This document shows positions 1 through 10,297 of a stretch of DNA of 41,997 nt, piece by piece. Under the pieces are notes generated by a model. That model saw nothing but the letters and a program-made list of their open reading frames with translations, did not search any database and was not told the origin of the DNA. A program made the position numbers and the translations under genes. How positions within the stretch are numbered: position 1 is the stretch's first letter; each line of letters starts with the position of its first letter. Origin of the DNA: DASUTB01 sp036374835 (GTDB taxonomy: Bacteria > Actinomycetota > Actinomycetes > Jiangellales > Jiangellaceae); assembly GCA_036374835.1 (NCBI GenBank), contig DASUTB010000031.1, positions 1-41,997 of the forward strand. Reading direction: 5' to 3'.

Positions 1-654
1 TATCGCCCCGGCTACGGCGTCGTCCGCAACGGCCTGCCGGTGGAGTGAGTCCCGGTCGAGACCGGCGACCTCGAGTTCACCGGCGTCCCACTGCAGCAAT
101 CGATCAGGGCCGACCTCGGGATGGAACTGGACGCCCCACGCCGTCGCCCCGATCCGGAACGCCTGATACGGGCAGCGCTCGGTCGAGGCCAGCCACACGG
201 CTCCCGGGGGTAACGTCATGATCGCGTCCTTGTGGTGCTCGATGGCCGGAACGGTCGGCGGTAGATCACGGAACAGTGGGTCGTCGGCCGCCTCGGGACG
301 GATGGTCACCGGCACGCTGCCGTGTTCGGGCGCACCGGCGTCCGGGGTGACGGAGCCGCCCGCGACGTGCGCGAGCAGCTGCCCGCCCAGGCAGATCCCG
401 AGGACCGGCGTGCCGCCGTCGAGCGCTTCGCGGACCAGCGCTCTGGTGGCAGGGAGCCAGGGCGCGCGTACGTCGTTGTCGCACATGAAGCCACCGCCGA
501 GTACGACGACGGCGTCGTATCCGTGCAGCGGCGGAACGGGCGAACCGTCGTACGCGGTGACGACGTCGGTCGCGACGCCGGCAGCACGAAGCCAGTCGCC
601 CACCCGGCGCGGCCCGCCTTTGGCGCCGTTCTGGATGATCACAGCGCGCCGCAT
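1..654 (-). CDS. Class I glutamine amidotransferase-like protein (3' end cut by window edge)
   Basis: The minus-strand reading frame runs from ATG at 654 through position 1 without a stop, so about 218 residues are visible and the C-terminus lies outside the window. The class I glutamine amidotransferase triad is visible: nucleophile elbow GICLGGQ with Cys88, then FHPEV with His178 and Glu180. Stand-alone proteins of this type transfer amide nitrogen from glutamine to a partner or are GMP-synthase-like hydrolases; the substrate cannot be told here. A GTG at 660 is an alternative start, but GGTAGG lies 9 nt before the ATG, a better spacing. It follows the MBL gene on the same strand by about 50 nt, so the two may be co-transcribed. 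Confidence 0.85.
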   Translation of the reverse strand, partial: MRRAVIIQNGAKGGPRRVGDWLRAAGVATDVVTAYDGSPVPPLHGYDAVVVLGGGFMCDNDVRAPWLPATRALVREALDGGTPVLGICLGGQLLAHVAGGSVTPDAGAPEHGSVPVTIRPEAADDPLFRDLPPTVPAIEHHKDAIMTLPPGAVWLASTERCPYQAFRIGATAWGVQFHPEVGPDRLLQWDAGELEVAGLDRDSLHRQAVADDAVAGAI

Positions 655-704
655 GCGCACTTGCCTACCAGTCACAACCCACCGCCGTCCATCCTGGGGT
701 TGTG

Positions 705-1361
705 CTACCAGCCGCGGGCGCGCCATTCGTCGAGGTGGGGACGTTCGGCGCCGAGCGTGGTGTCGTCACCGTGACCCGGATAGACCCACGTCTCGTCCGG
801 CAGGCGAGCGAACAGTTTGGACTCGACATCGCCGAGTAGCTGCGCGAAATGCTCCGGATTGCCGTGGGTGTTGCCGACGCCACCCGGAAAGAGCGAGTCG
901 CCGGTGAACAGGTGTGGCGGGCCGGTCGGGTCGTCGTACAGGACGGCGATGCTGCCGGGTGTGTGGCCGACCAGATGGATGATCTCGAACCGGCATCGGC
1001 CGACCGAGATGCGGTCGCCGTCCTCGACGAGCTCATCTGTCGGCACCTCGATGCCGGCTGCGTCGGCCGGGTGCGCAACCGTGGCGGCACCCGTCGCACG
1101 AACCACCTCCGCCAGTGCCTGCCAGTGGTCGCGATGCCGGTGCGTGGTGAGCACGCGGACGAGCGGTCCTTCGCCGCAGACGGCCAGGATTCGCTCCGGC
1201 TCGGCGGCGGCATCGATGAGCAGCTCGTCGCCGGTGTCGCGGCAGCGCAGGACGTAGGCGTTGTTATCCATCGGCCCGACCGAGACCTTGGAAATGATCA
1301 GGTGTGCTAGCTCGCGGACCTCTGCCGGCCCACCAGGAGTCACCTTGCCGTGGTACGTCAT
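705..1361 (-). CDS. MBL-fold metallo-hydrolase (glyoxalase II-like)
   Basis: This 218-residue protein has the metallo-beta-lactamase metal-binding motif THRHRDH (His74, His76, Asp78, His79). The further ligands are His133 in GHTPGS, Asp155 in TGDSLF and His197 in PGHG. That set fits the hydroxyacylglutathione-hydrolase-like branch, which binds two metals and hydrolyses thioesters or related substrates. In a mycothiol-producing actinobacterium a mycothiol-linked thioester is a plausible substrate, but this is inference. Its ATG abuts the stop codon of the upstream maleylpyruvate-isomerase-type gene (TAG then ATG with no gap), so the two are almost certainly translated from one message. That pairing supports a shared role in thiol-linked detoxification or catabolism. 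Confidence 0.9.
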   Translation of the reverse strand: MTYHGKVTPGGPAEVRELAHLIISKVSVGPMDNNAYVLRCRDTGDELLIDAAAEPERILAVCGEGPLVRVLTTHRHRDHWQALAEVVRATGAATVAHPADAAGIEVPTDELVEDGDRISVGRCRFEIIHLVGHTPGSIAVLYDDPTGPPHLFTGDSLFPGGVGNTHGNPEHFAQLLGDVESKLFARLPDETWVYPGHGDDTTLGAERPHLDEWRARGW

Positions 1362-2129
1362 CTACAGCCACGCCCCTGCAGGTAGTTCGGGAAGGGCATC
1401 GCCGTCGACCGTCAAGTCGGTGCCGGAGCTGCGTCCGGTGAGCCAGGCGAGCAGCGCGGGGGCCGTCCCGCTGACGGTCGGGCCGCCCGGTCCGCCGACG
1501 TGCTCGCGAATGCCGTCGGCCACGGCGGTGAACGGCGGGACGCCGTCCTTGCGCCCGCAGGTCCGAAGCGATTCCCGCAGTGCGCGGTCCACGAACGCCG
1601 ACGGCCAGTCGGACGGCCGGTACCCGGCGTTCAGATCGACATGGTGGATCTCGACCTCGCGCAGCCGCAGCCACATGACGCGGCGGGCCGGAATGGCCGA
1701 CCCGGCTCCGGCCGGTCCGGTGCGCACGAGGCGCTCCCAGCCCTGCTCGGGCATCGCCGAGACGGCCTTGGCGAAGCCGGCCGCCGATTCCTTGAGATCT
1801 TCGGCGAGCTCGGCCGGCGCGCGCGTCGAACCGGCCTGGATGTCGGCGTTGCGTGCCTCGGCACTCGGGTACATCGGTGTCTCGACGCCGGTATTGGCCC
1901 AGTTCAGCAGGTTCGCGAGCGCGTCGGCGTTGCGCGCTACGTGGGCGAGGACGTGCCCGCGCGTCCATCCTGGGCACAGGCTGGGCGATCGCAGGCCGTC
2001 GTCGTCCAGCGACTCCGCCGTGGCCACGAGGGCCTCGGTGGCCGCCGAGACCGGACCGACAACCCGGTCCGGCTCGTTATCGGGTTCGTCGGCCGGCGTT
2101 CCGTTCGTCGTGGGCTTCATCTCGGGCAT
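1362..2129 (-). CDS. Maleylpyruvate isomerase family mycothiol-dependent-type enzyme
   Basis: This 255-residue protein carries the N-terminal DinB-like/MDMPI helical-bundle signature CPGWTRGHVLAHVARN at about residues 52-67, and a later EIHHVDL motif. Together these supply the histidine and acidic ligands of the divalent metal in mycothiol-dependent maleylpyruvate isomerases and mycothiol S-transferases. The C-terminal part (PALLAWLTGRSSG) is the usual second domain. Members isomerise or conjugate small molecules using mycothiol; most paralogues have no known substrate, so only a family call is justified. It is the first gene of a minus-strand unit with the MBL hydrolase. The start is ATG at 2129, and the gene is divergent from uvrA. 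Confidence 0.88.
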   Translation of the reverse strand: MPEMKPTTNGTPADEPDNEPDRVVGPVSAATEALVATAESLDDDGLRSPSLCPGWTRGHVLAHVARNADALANLLNWANTGVETPMYPSAEARNADIQAGSTRAPAELAEDLKESAAGFAKAVSAMPEQGWERLVRTGPAGAGSAIPARRVMWLRLREVEIHHVDLNAGYRPSDWPSAFVDRALRESLRTCGRKDGVPPFTAVADGIREHVGGPGGPTVSGTAPALLAWLTGRSSGTDLTVDGDALPELPAGAWL

Positions 2130-2283
2130 GCTAGGAATCTATCGGGCGTCGGTGGAGATGGCGACTGCCGGATAGCACCGCCGTCGGTACCGGCGTGGCA
2201 ATCTTGTCAGTGGCGGCGAATAGCATGCGGTCGTGCAGCAGTTTGCCGAGAACCGAGACGAGTGGGGAGCCGACCTGGACGCG

Positions 2284-5131
<2,848 letters not shown>

Positions 5132-5145
<14 letters not shown>

Positions 5146-5191
5146 ACGCCCATGCAACACCGTTAGCGCCTCGTTGACGGGTAGCTAACCG
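5132..5191 (+). repeat. Dispersed 60-bp repeat, copy A (overlaps uvrA stop)
   Basis: The copy begins with GAATGACCACGTAAACG, has an 11-nt spacer, then CCGTTAGCG, CTCGTTGACGGGT and GCTAACCG. GTTAGC and GCTAAC can pair as a stem. The box ATGACCACGTAA inside it supplies the final Met-Thr-Thr-stop of uvrA. The same element recurs inverted at 6322-6381 (56 of 60 positions identical) and directly at 24557-24616 (51 of 60, most differences in the spacer). It may act as a terminator or be a small non-autonomous mobile repeat. Confidence 0.9.
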
Positions 5192-5194
5192 TCT

Positions 5195-5329
5195 ACAGCG
5201 CATCATGCGTGCCGGCGGCGAGCCACCAGCCCATCGGGTGCACGCCAAGCCCGTCGGGCAATTCCTTGGTCAGCGCGACGAGCGCCTCAGGCTGAGTGCG
5301 GTGAACCGATCCGGGCGAGAGCGCGTGGG
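5195..5329 (-). pseudogene. Possible gene remnant, about 45 codons, unidentified
   Basis: On the minus strand an open stretch with gene-like codon use ends at a TAG just beside repeat copy A. It reads VHRTQPEALVALTKELP, then DGLGVHPMGWWLAAGTHDAL. The composition looks like real protein, with ordered hydrophobic and aromatic residues and mostly G or C in third positions. I find no start codon in frame before it runs into the antisense of the Rieske gene. It may be the truncated end of a lost minus-strand gene or simply chance. I do not recognise the family. Confidence 0.25.
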
Positions 5330-5368
5330 TGGTGGATAAGTGAAACCAACACCACAGCAGGGAACGTG

Positions 5369-5893
5369 ATGACCGAACTGAACGACTCCATCGCAGGCTC
5401 GCTCGACCGCCGTCGGATGCTTCAGGTCGTCGGAGCAGCGGGTGCGGCCGGCGTACTGGCGGCATGCGGCGGCGGAACGTCCGATTCCGACGACAGCGCT
5501 GCAACGCCCAACGATGCCGCGCCGGATGACTCGGCGAGCGACCAGGACACCGGCTCGGAAGAACCGGACGAGTCCGAGGAGTCGAGCGAGGACAGCGACG
5601 GCGGCGGCGACACGGATGCGCTCGCGGCAACCGGCGATGTTCCGGTCGGCGGCGGAGTGATCGTCGGGGGCGTCGTGGTCACCCAGCCGGCGGAGGGCGA
5701 CTTCCGCGCGTTCAGCTCGACCTGTACCCACCAGGGCTGCACCGTGTCCAACGTCTCGGACGGCACCATCTCCTGCCCGTGCCACGGCAGCCGCTTCTCG
5801 GCCGAGGACGGCAGTGTCCAGAACGGACCGGCGACTCAACCCCTGCCAGAGGTCGAGATCGCGGTCGAAGGTGATCAGATCCTTCGCGGTTAG
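5369..5893 (+). CDS. Rieske (2Fe-2S) lipoprotein
   Basis: This 174-residue exported protein has two Rieske cluster-binding motifs, CTHQGC and CPCHGS, in the C-terminal third; these supply the two Cys and two His of a [2Fe-2S] centre. The N-terminus has consecutive arginines before a hydrophobic stretch ending in a lipobox (LDRRRMLQ ... VLAAC). It therefore looks like a Tat-exported lipoprotein that folds with its cluster in the cytoplasm. A linker rich in Asp, Glu and Ser, at about residues 30-80, separates the anchor from the domain. ATG at 5369 follows AGCAGGGA at good spacing; the overlapping GTG at 5366 is too close to it. A Rieske gene next to uvrA is, from memory, common in related actinobacteria. 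Its electron partner is unknown. Confidence 0.9.
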   Translation: MTELNDSIAGSLDRRRMLQVVGAAGAAGVLAACGGGTSDSDDSAATPNDAAPDDSASDQDTGSEEPDESEESSEDSDGGGDTDALAATGDVPVGGGVIVGGVVVTQPAEGDFRAFSSTCTHQGCTVSNVSDGTISCPCHGSRFSAEDGSVQNGPATQPLPEVEIAVEGDQILRG

Positions 5894-5930
5894 CCCGCCC
5901 TCGTCGAGCCGGATCCTTGAGAAACTGGGC

Positions 5931-5946
5931 ACGATCGGGAGATCGT
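5931..5946 (+). terminator. Short hairpin after the Rieske gene
   Basis: ACGATC at 5931-5936 and GATCGT at 5941-5946 form a 6-bp stem with a four-base loop, 37 nt after the Rieske stop. There is no T-run. It could be a weak terminator, but a palindrome this short can occur by chance. Confidence 0.25.
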
Positions 5947-6039
5947 CAGCGCCGATTGCGCCGGAAAGCATGGGAACCTGCCGGGTTCGGCCGCCGTCTG
6001 ATATGAGCGATCTGTAATGGCCGGCGGTCGGAGGACGGC

Positions 6040-6300
6040 GTGAGACCAGCGGGATTGGCGCGGACGGCGGTTCTCGCGGACGGCTGTCGTAACTCCGGCA
6101 CCGTCACGGCGGACTCGGTCACGTGGGAGCTCGTCGACCCCGTGCCACTTGACTGGCTGGCAAGGAGTCCGATGCCCGGCGACCTGCACATCACGGGTGA
6201 GTTCGAGGCGACGTTCGTCGCCGACGACGGCGTGGAGTTGCGCATGTCGAACGGCGCTACCGAGGACGAGTGCGTCGGCTGGGTTGACGACGAAGGGTGA
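6040..6300 (+). CDS. Hypothetical 86-residue protein
   Basis: GTG at 6040 is preceded by GGAGGA at about 6 nt, a strong ribosome-binding site, and the frame runs 86 codons to a TGA. The predicted protein is acidic and soluble, with no signal peptide, membrane segment or cysteine pair. The middle (GDLHITGEFEATFVADDGVELRMSNG) looks like alternating beta strands. I do not recognise a family. It lies between the Rieske gene and inverted repeat copy B, in the same direction as uvrA and uvrC. A small beta-rich protein with a good Shine-Dalgarno is likely expressed, but the role is unknown. Confidence 0.55.
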   Translation: MRPAGLARTAVLADGCRNSGTVTADSVTWELVDPVPLDWLARSPMPGDLHITGEFEATFVADDGVELRMSNGATEDECVGWVDDEG

Positions 6301-6321
6301 CGCCCGCTACGCCGTTGGGTC

Positions 6322-6381
6322 CGCTTGGCTACCCGTCAACGAGGCGCTAACGACGTTGCATGGGCGTTTACGTGGTCATTC
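6322..6381 (-). repeat. Dispersed 60-bp repeat, copy B (inverted)
   Basis: Read on the minus strand this copy starts GAATGACCACGTAAACG at 6381. It is identical to copy A over its first 27 bases, differs at two bases, then is identical for a further 25. It lies between the small unknown gene and uvrC and overlaps no coding frame. With copy A it forms an inverted pair around 1.25 kb. Confidence 0.9.
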
Positions 6382-6423
6382 GGGGTGCGCAAGTTTGACG
6401 GAGGTGCGAGGTAGGTTTGGTGC

Positions 6424-8451
6424 GTGCCGGACCCCTCGACATACCGACCAGCACCGGGCTCGATACCGGTGGAACCGGGCGTATATCGGTTCAGCGATTC
6501 GAACGGCCGGGTGATCTACGTCGGCAAGGCCAAGAGCCTGCGCTCGCGGTTGAACTCGTACTTCGCGGACACCGCGCTGCTGCATCCGCGCACCCAGGCG
6601 ATGGTGATGTCCGCCGCCAAGGTCGAATGGACGGTCGTCTCCACCGAGGTCGAGGCGCTCCAGCTGGAGTATTCGTGGATCAAGGAGTTCGACCCGCGGT
6701 TCAACGTCCGGTACCGCGACGACAAGTCGTACCCGTACCTGGCCGTCACGCTCAACGAGGAGTACCCGCGGGCGCTCGTCATGCGCGGGGCGAAGAAGCG
6801 CGGCGTCCGGTACTTCGGCCCGTACGCGCACGCATGGGCGATCCGGGAGACGCTCGACCAGCTGCTGCGGGTGTTCCCGATCCGCAGCTGCTCCAAAGGT
6901 GTGTTCCAGCGGGCCCGCAGCAGCGGCCGTCCGTGCCTGCTCGGGTACATCGAAAAGTGCAGTGCGCCGTGCGTGGGCCGGGTCGACGCGGACGAGCATC
7001 GGGCGATCGTCGACGACCTGGTCGCGTTCCTGGACGGCTCGACCGCCAAGTACGTCCGCAACCTAGAGCGTCGGATGAAGGCTGCCGCGGCCGAGCTCGA
7101 CTACGAGAGAGCCGCGCGCCTTCGAGACGACATCGCGGCGCTGAACCGGGCGATGGAAACGAACACCGTCGTGTTCGGCGATGCGACCGACGCCGACGTC
7201 ATCGCGCTCGCCGACGACGAGCTCGAGGTGGCGGTCCAGATCTTCCACGTTCGCGGCGGTCGGGTTCGAGGTCAGCGCGGCTGGATCGCGGACAAAGCCG
7301 ACGACGCGCCGACCGGCGAGCTGGTCGAGCGATTCGTGCTACAGCTGTACGGCGAGGGTGGGGAGTCGGTCCCGCGAGAGGTTCTCGTCCCCGCGCTTCC
7401 GGACGACGAGGATGAGGCCGAGGCGCTCAGCAAGCTGTTGGCCGACGTGCGAGGTGCACGTGTCGACCTGCGGGTGCCGGTGCGCGGTGACAAACGTGCG
7501 CTGATGGAGACGGTCGCCCGCAACGCCGCCGACGCGCTGCGCAACCACAAGACGAAGCGCGCCAGCGACCTGACGACGCGCAGCCGCGCTCTCGAGGAAT
7601 TGCAGGACGCGCTCGAGCTCGACGCCGCGCCGCTGCGCATCGAGTGCTACGACGTGTCGAACCTGCAGGCCAAGGACGTTGTCGCCTCGATGGTCGTGCT
7701 CGAAGACGGCCTACCCCGCAAATCCGAGTACCGGCGGTTCGCAGTGCGCGGTGATCAGGGCACCGACGACGTTGCGTCGATCCGGGAAGTGCTGGGACGG
7801 CGGTTCCGCCGGCTCGGACGCGGCGAGCCGAACGGCGGCAATGGCGAGATGACGAACACCGTCCCGGGAACCAACGGCGGTGCGATCGACGCGGCCGCGG
7901 AGCAGGCCAAACCCGGCAAGTTCGCCTACGCTCCCGGCCTCGTGGTGGTGGACGGCGGCAAGCCGCAGGTCAACGCCGCACGGCAGGCGATGGACGAGGC
8001 CGGCGTGGCCGACATCCCGGTCATCGGGCTGGCCAAGCGCCTGGAAGAGGTGTGGCTGCCGGATCAGGAGGATCCGGTCATCCTGCCGCGCACGAGCGAG
8101 GGCCTGTATCTGCTGCAGCGGGCGCGGGACGAGGCGCACCGTTTCGCCATCACCTACCACCGCCAGAAACGCTCCGTGTCCATGATGGAAAGCCTGCTGG
8201 ACGGGGTGCCCGGTCTCGGCCCGGCGAGGCGTAAGGCGTTGCTGGCGAAATTCGGATCACTGAAGAAACTGCGCTCCGCGTCGGTCGAGGACGTGGAGTC
8301 CGTACCCGGAATCGGGCGCCGGACCGCGGAGGCTATCGTGGCCGCCGTCGCCGCCGACCAGCCGGTGCCCGCGGTCAACATGGCTACCGGGGAAGTGCTG
8401 GAGAACGAGACACCGCGGGGGGAATCGATCCATGACGAGCGAGCCGAATGA
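6424..8451 (+). CDS. uvrC: Excinuclease ABC subunit C
   Basis: UvrC makes the 3' and 5' incisions around a lesion after UvrB is loaded. The 675-residue protein has the GIY-YIG nuclease domain at the N-terminus (PGVYRFSD ... VIYVGKAKSLRSRL). The UVR helical motif that contacts UvrB follows (LERRMKAAAAELDYERAARL, about 215-235), then the RNase H-like 5' nuclease domain containing YDVSNLQ and LVVVDGGKPQVNA. Paired helix-hairpin-helix motifs lie at the end (VPGLGPARRKALL and VPGIGRRTAEAI). A stretch near 470-495 before the VVDGG motif is a low-complexity insertion, as in other actinobacterial UvrC. Start is GTG at 6424 with purine-rich GAGGTAGG upstream. The end overlaps rapZ by 20 nt. Confidence 0.97.
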   Translation: MPDPSTYRPAPGSIPVEPGVYRFSDSNGRVIYVGKAKSLRSRLNSYFADTALLHPRTQAMVMSAAKVEWTVVSTEVEALQLEYSWIKEFDPRFNVRYRDDKSYPYLAVTLNEEYPRALVMRGAKKRGVRYFGPYAHAWAIRETLDQLLRVFPIRSCSKGVFQRARSSGRPCLLGYIEKCSAPCVGRVDADEHRAIVDDLVAFLDGSTAKYVRNLERRMKAAAAELDYERAARLRDDIAALNRAMETNTVVFGDATDADVIALADDELEVAVQIFHVRGGRVRGQRGWIADKADDAPTGELVERFVLQLYGEGGESVPREVLVPALPDDEDEAEALSKLLADVRGARVDLRVPVRGDKRALMETVARNAADALRNHKTKRASDLTTRSRALEELQDALELDAAPLRIECYDVSNLQAKDVVASMVVLEDGLPRKSEYRRFAVRGDQGTDDVASIREVLGRRFRRLGRGEPNGGNGEMTNTVPGTNGGAIDAAAEQAKPGKFAYAPGLVVVDGGKPQVNAARQAMDEAGVADIPVIGLAKRLEEVWLPDQEDPVILPRTSEGLYLLQRARDEAHRFAITYHRQKRSVSMMESLLDGVPGLGPARRKALLAKFGSLKKLRSASVEDVESVPGIGRRTAEAIVAAVAADQPVPAVNMATGEVLENETPRGESIHDERAE

Positions 8452-9322
8452 CCACAACGGTGCGAGGGACGACCTCGAGTTGCTGTTGGTGACCGGCCTT
8501 TCGGGGGCGGGCAAGACGGCGGCGACGGCCGTGCTGGACGATCTTGGCTGGTTCGTCGTCGACAACGTGCCGCCGTCGATGTTGACCCAGCTGATCGACA
8601 CCATCGTGGCGCGCTCCGACGAGCGGCGGATCGCGATCGGTGCCGACATTCGCGGCGGCGTGTTCTTCGGCGAGCTCCGCGACGCGCTGGATGATCTTGC
8701 CAAGCGCGGGGTGCGTCCGCACGTGATGTTCTTGGAGGCCAGCGACGAGGCGCTTGTCCGGCGGTTCGAGTCGTCGCGCCGTCCACATCCCTTGCAGGGT
8801 CGTGGCCGCATCGTGAACGCTATCGAGGCCGAGCGGGAGCAGCTGGCGGAGCTGCGCGGCGACGCCGATCTGGTGATCGACACGTCGCTGCTCAACGTGC
8901 ACGAACTGGCCGCGCGGATTCGCACCGCGTTCGGCCAGCCGAGCGATCGCCTTCGCGCGATCATCGTGTCGTTCGGGTACAAGTACGGTCTTCCGGTGGA
9001 CGCGGATCTCGTCGCCGACATGCGTTTCCTGCCGAACCCGCACTGGATTCCCGAGCTGAGTCCGCAGACCGGCCAGGACCAGGCGGTGCGCGACTACGTG
9101 CTCGAGCAGCCGGGAGCTCGCCGATTCCTCGACCACTACGCCGAACTGATCGCCGAGGTCTCGGAGGGCTATCTGGCCGAGGGCAAGCGATTCCTCACCG
9201 TCGGAGTCGGCTGCACCGGCGGCAAGCACCGCAGCGTGGCGATGAGCGAGGCGCTGGCGGCCCGGCTCGGCGACAACTCGGTCGAGACGCTGGTCGTCCA
9301 TCGTGACTTGGGGCGTGAGTAG
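8432..9322 (+). CDS. rapZ: RNase adapter/nucleotide-binding protein RapZ (YvcJ family)
   Basis: The 296-residue protein has a Walker A P-loop, VTGLSGAGKTAA, near residue 20, and the conserved C-terminal RapZ domain with FGYKYGLPVDADLV, FLPNPHW and GVGCTGGKHRSVAMSE. In E. coli RapZ directs RNase E to the small RNA GlmZ and so controls amino-sugar synthesis. In actinobacteria it is a nucleotide-binding protein of unclear target and belongs to the conserved cluster with yvcK and whiA. ATG at 8432 has GGGGGGAA upstream and lies inside the end of uvrC, so translation is probably coupled. yvcK starts three bases after its stop. Confidence 0.95.
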   Translation: MTSEPNDHNGARDDLELLLVTGLSGAGKTAATAVLDDLGWFVVDNVPPSMLTQLIDTIVARSDERRIAIGADIRGGVFFGELRDALDDLAKRGVRPHVMFLEASDEALVRRFESSRRPHPLQGRGRIVNAIEAEREQLAELRGDADLVIDTSLLNVHELAARIRTAFGQPSDRLRAIIVSFGYKYGLPVDADLVADMRFLPNPHWIPELSPQTGQDQAVRDYVLEQPGARRFLDHYAELIAEVSEGYLAEGKRFLTVGVGCTGGKHRSVAMSEALAARLGDNSVETLVVHRDLGRE

Positions 9323-9325
9323 TAG

Positions 9326-10297
9326 TTGAATTCGCTCGCCGGTCCGAAAGTCGTCGCGCTCGGGGGCGGTCACGGGCTGGCCGCGTCCCTTTCGGCGTTG
9401 CGCCGCATCAGCGGGCGGCTGACGGCGATTGTGACGGTGGCCGACGACGGCGGCTCGTCCGGTCGGCTCCGTGCCGAACTCGGCGTGCTGCCTCCCGGCG
9501 ATCTGCGGATGGCGCTGGCGGCACTGTGCGGTGACGACGACTGGGGACAGACCTGGGCGCGCGTCCTGCAGCATCGATTCGCCGGTGGGGGAGAGCTGCA
9601 CGGCCACGCGGCCGGGAATCTGCTCATCGTGGCGTTGTGGGAGTTGCTGGAGGGCCGCCATGTGGAGGGACTCGACTGGGTCGGCCGGCTGCTGGGGGCG
9701 CAGGGCAGGGTGCTGCCGATGTCCGCCGTCCCACTCGACATCGAGGCTCTGGTCGGCCTGCCGGATGGCGCCGGCGGCCGCACGATCATCGAGGTGCACG
9801 GGCAGCACGAGGTAGCCACGACGACCGGGTCCGTTGTGTCGGTGCGGCTCGTGCCGGAAGATCCGCCGGCCTGCCCGGAGGCCCTTGAGGCGATCGCCGA
9901 TGCGGACTGGATCGTGATGGGTCCGGGCTCGTGGTTCAGCAGCGTGCTGCCGCACCTGCTCCTCCCCGAGCTGCGCGAAGCGATCGTGACCAGCCGGGCG
10001 CGACACGCCGTCACGTTGAATCTCTCGCCGGAACGCGAGACCCGTGGATACACACCCGAGATGCATCTTGAAGTCCTTGCGGCGTACGCGCCGGAGCTGA
10101 CCATCGACGTGGTCATCGCCGACCCGGCATCGGTTCCGGATACCGGACTACTACGCGAAGTCGCCGCCGACTTCGGCGCGGAGGTACTGGTCAGCGACGT
10201 GCAGGTGGGGGACGGCACCCCGCGTCACGACCCCGCCCGGCTCGCCGACGCCTACGCGAAAGCGTTCGGTCATGGCAGGATCGCCCCATGGCCATGA
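9326..10297 (+). CDS. yvcK: Gluconeogenesis/cell-wall morphogenesis factor YvcK family
   Basis: The 323-residue protein has the family motifs VVALGGGHGLAASL at the N-terminus, VTVADDGGSSGRLR, PPGDLRMALAAL, GNLLIVALWE and MGPGSWFSSVLPHLL. YvcK/CuvA binds UDP-sugars (UDP-GlcNAc in studied homologues). It is needed for normal growth on gluconeogenic carbon and for cell-wall synthesis in several Gram-positive bacteria. The only start that keeps the glycine-rich N-terminus is TTG at 9326, a rare start codon, immediately after the rapZ stop. That suggests translation coupled to rapZ rather than strong independent initiation. The end overlaps whiA by 10 nt. Confidence 0.95.
   Translation: MNSLAGPKVVALGGGHGLAASLSALRRISGRLTAIVTVADDGGSSGRLRAELGVLPPGDLRMALAALCGDDDWGQTWARVLQHRFAGGGELHGHAAGNLLIVALWELLEGRHVEGLDWVGRLLGAQGRVLPMSAVPLDIEALVGLPDGAGGRTIIEVHGQHEVATTTGSVVSVRLVPEDPPACPEALEAIADADWIVMGPGSWFSSVLPHLLLPELREAIVTSRARHAVTLNLSPERETRGYTPEMHLEVLAAYAPELTIDVVIADPASVPDTGLLREVAADFGAEVLVSDVQVGDGTPRHDPARLADAYAKAFGHGRIAPWP

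Noticed and set aside
1..48. Plus-strand frame ending in TGA at 48, as if the tail of a gene entering from the left.
   Set aside because: The minus-strand amidotransferase frame covers the same bases and still lacks its last residues; the plus frame is too short to judge and would overlap it.
8384..10066. Long open frames antisense to rapZ/yvcK, and similar ones over uvrA (3013-4815) and zwf (16425-18119).
   Set aside because: High third-position G+C leaves antisense frames open. Their translations are Arg/Ala/His-rich without motifs, and the sense frames are clear genes.
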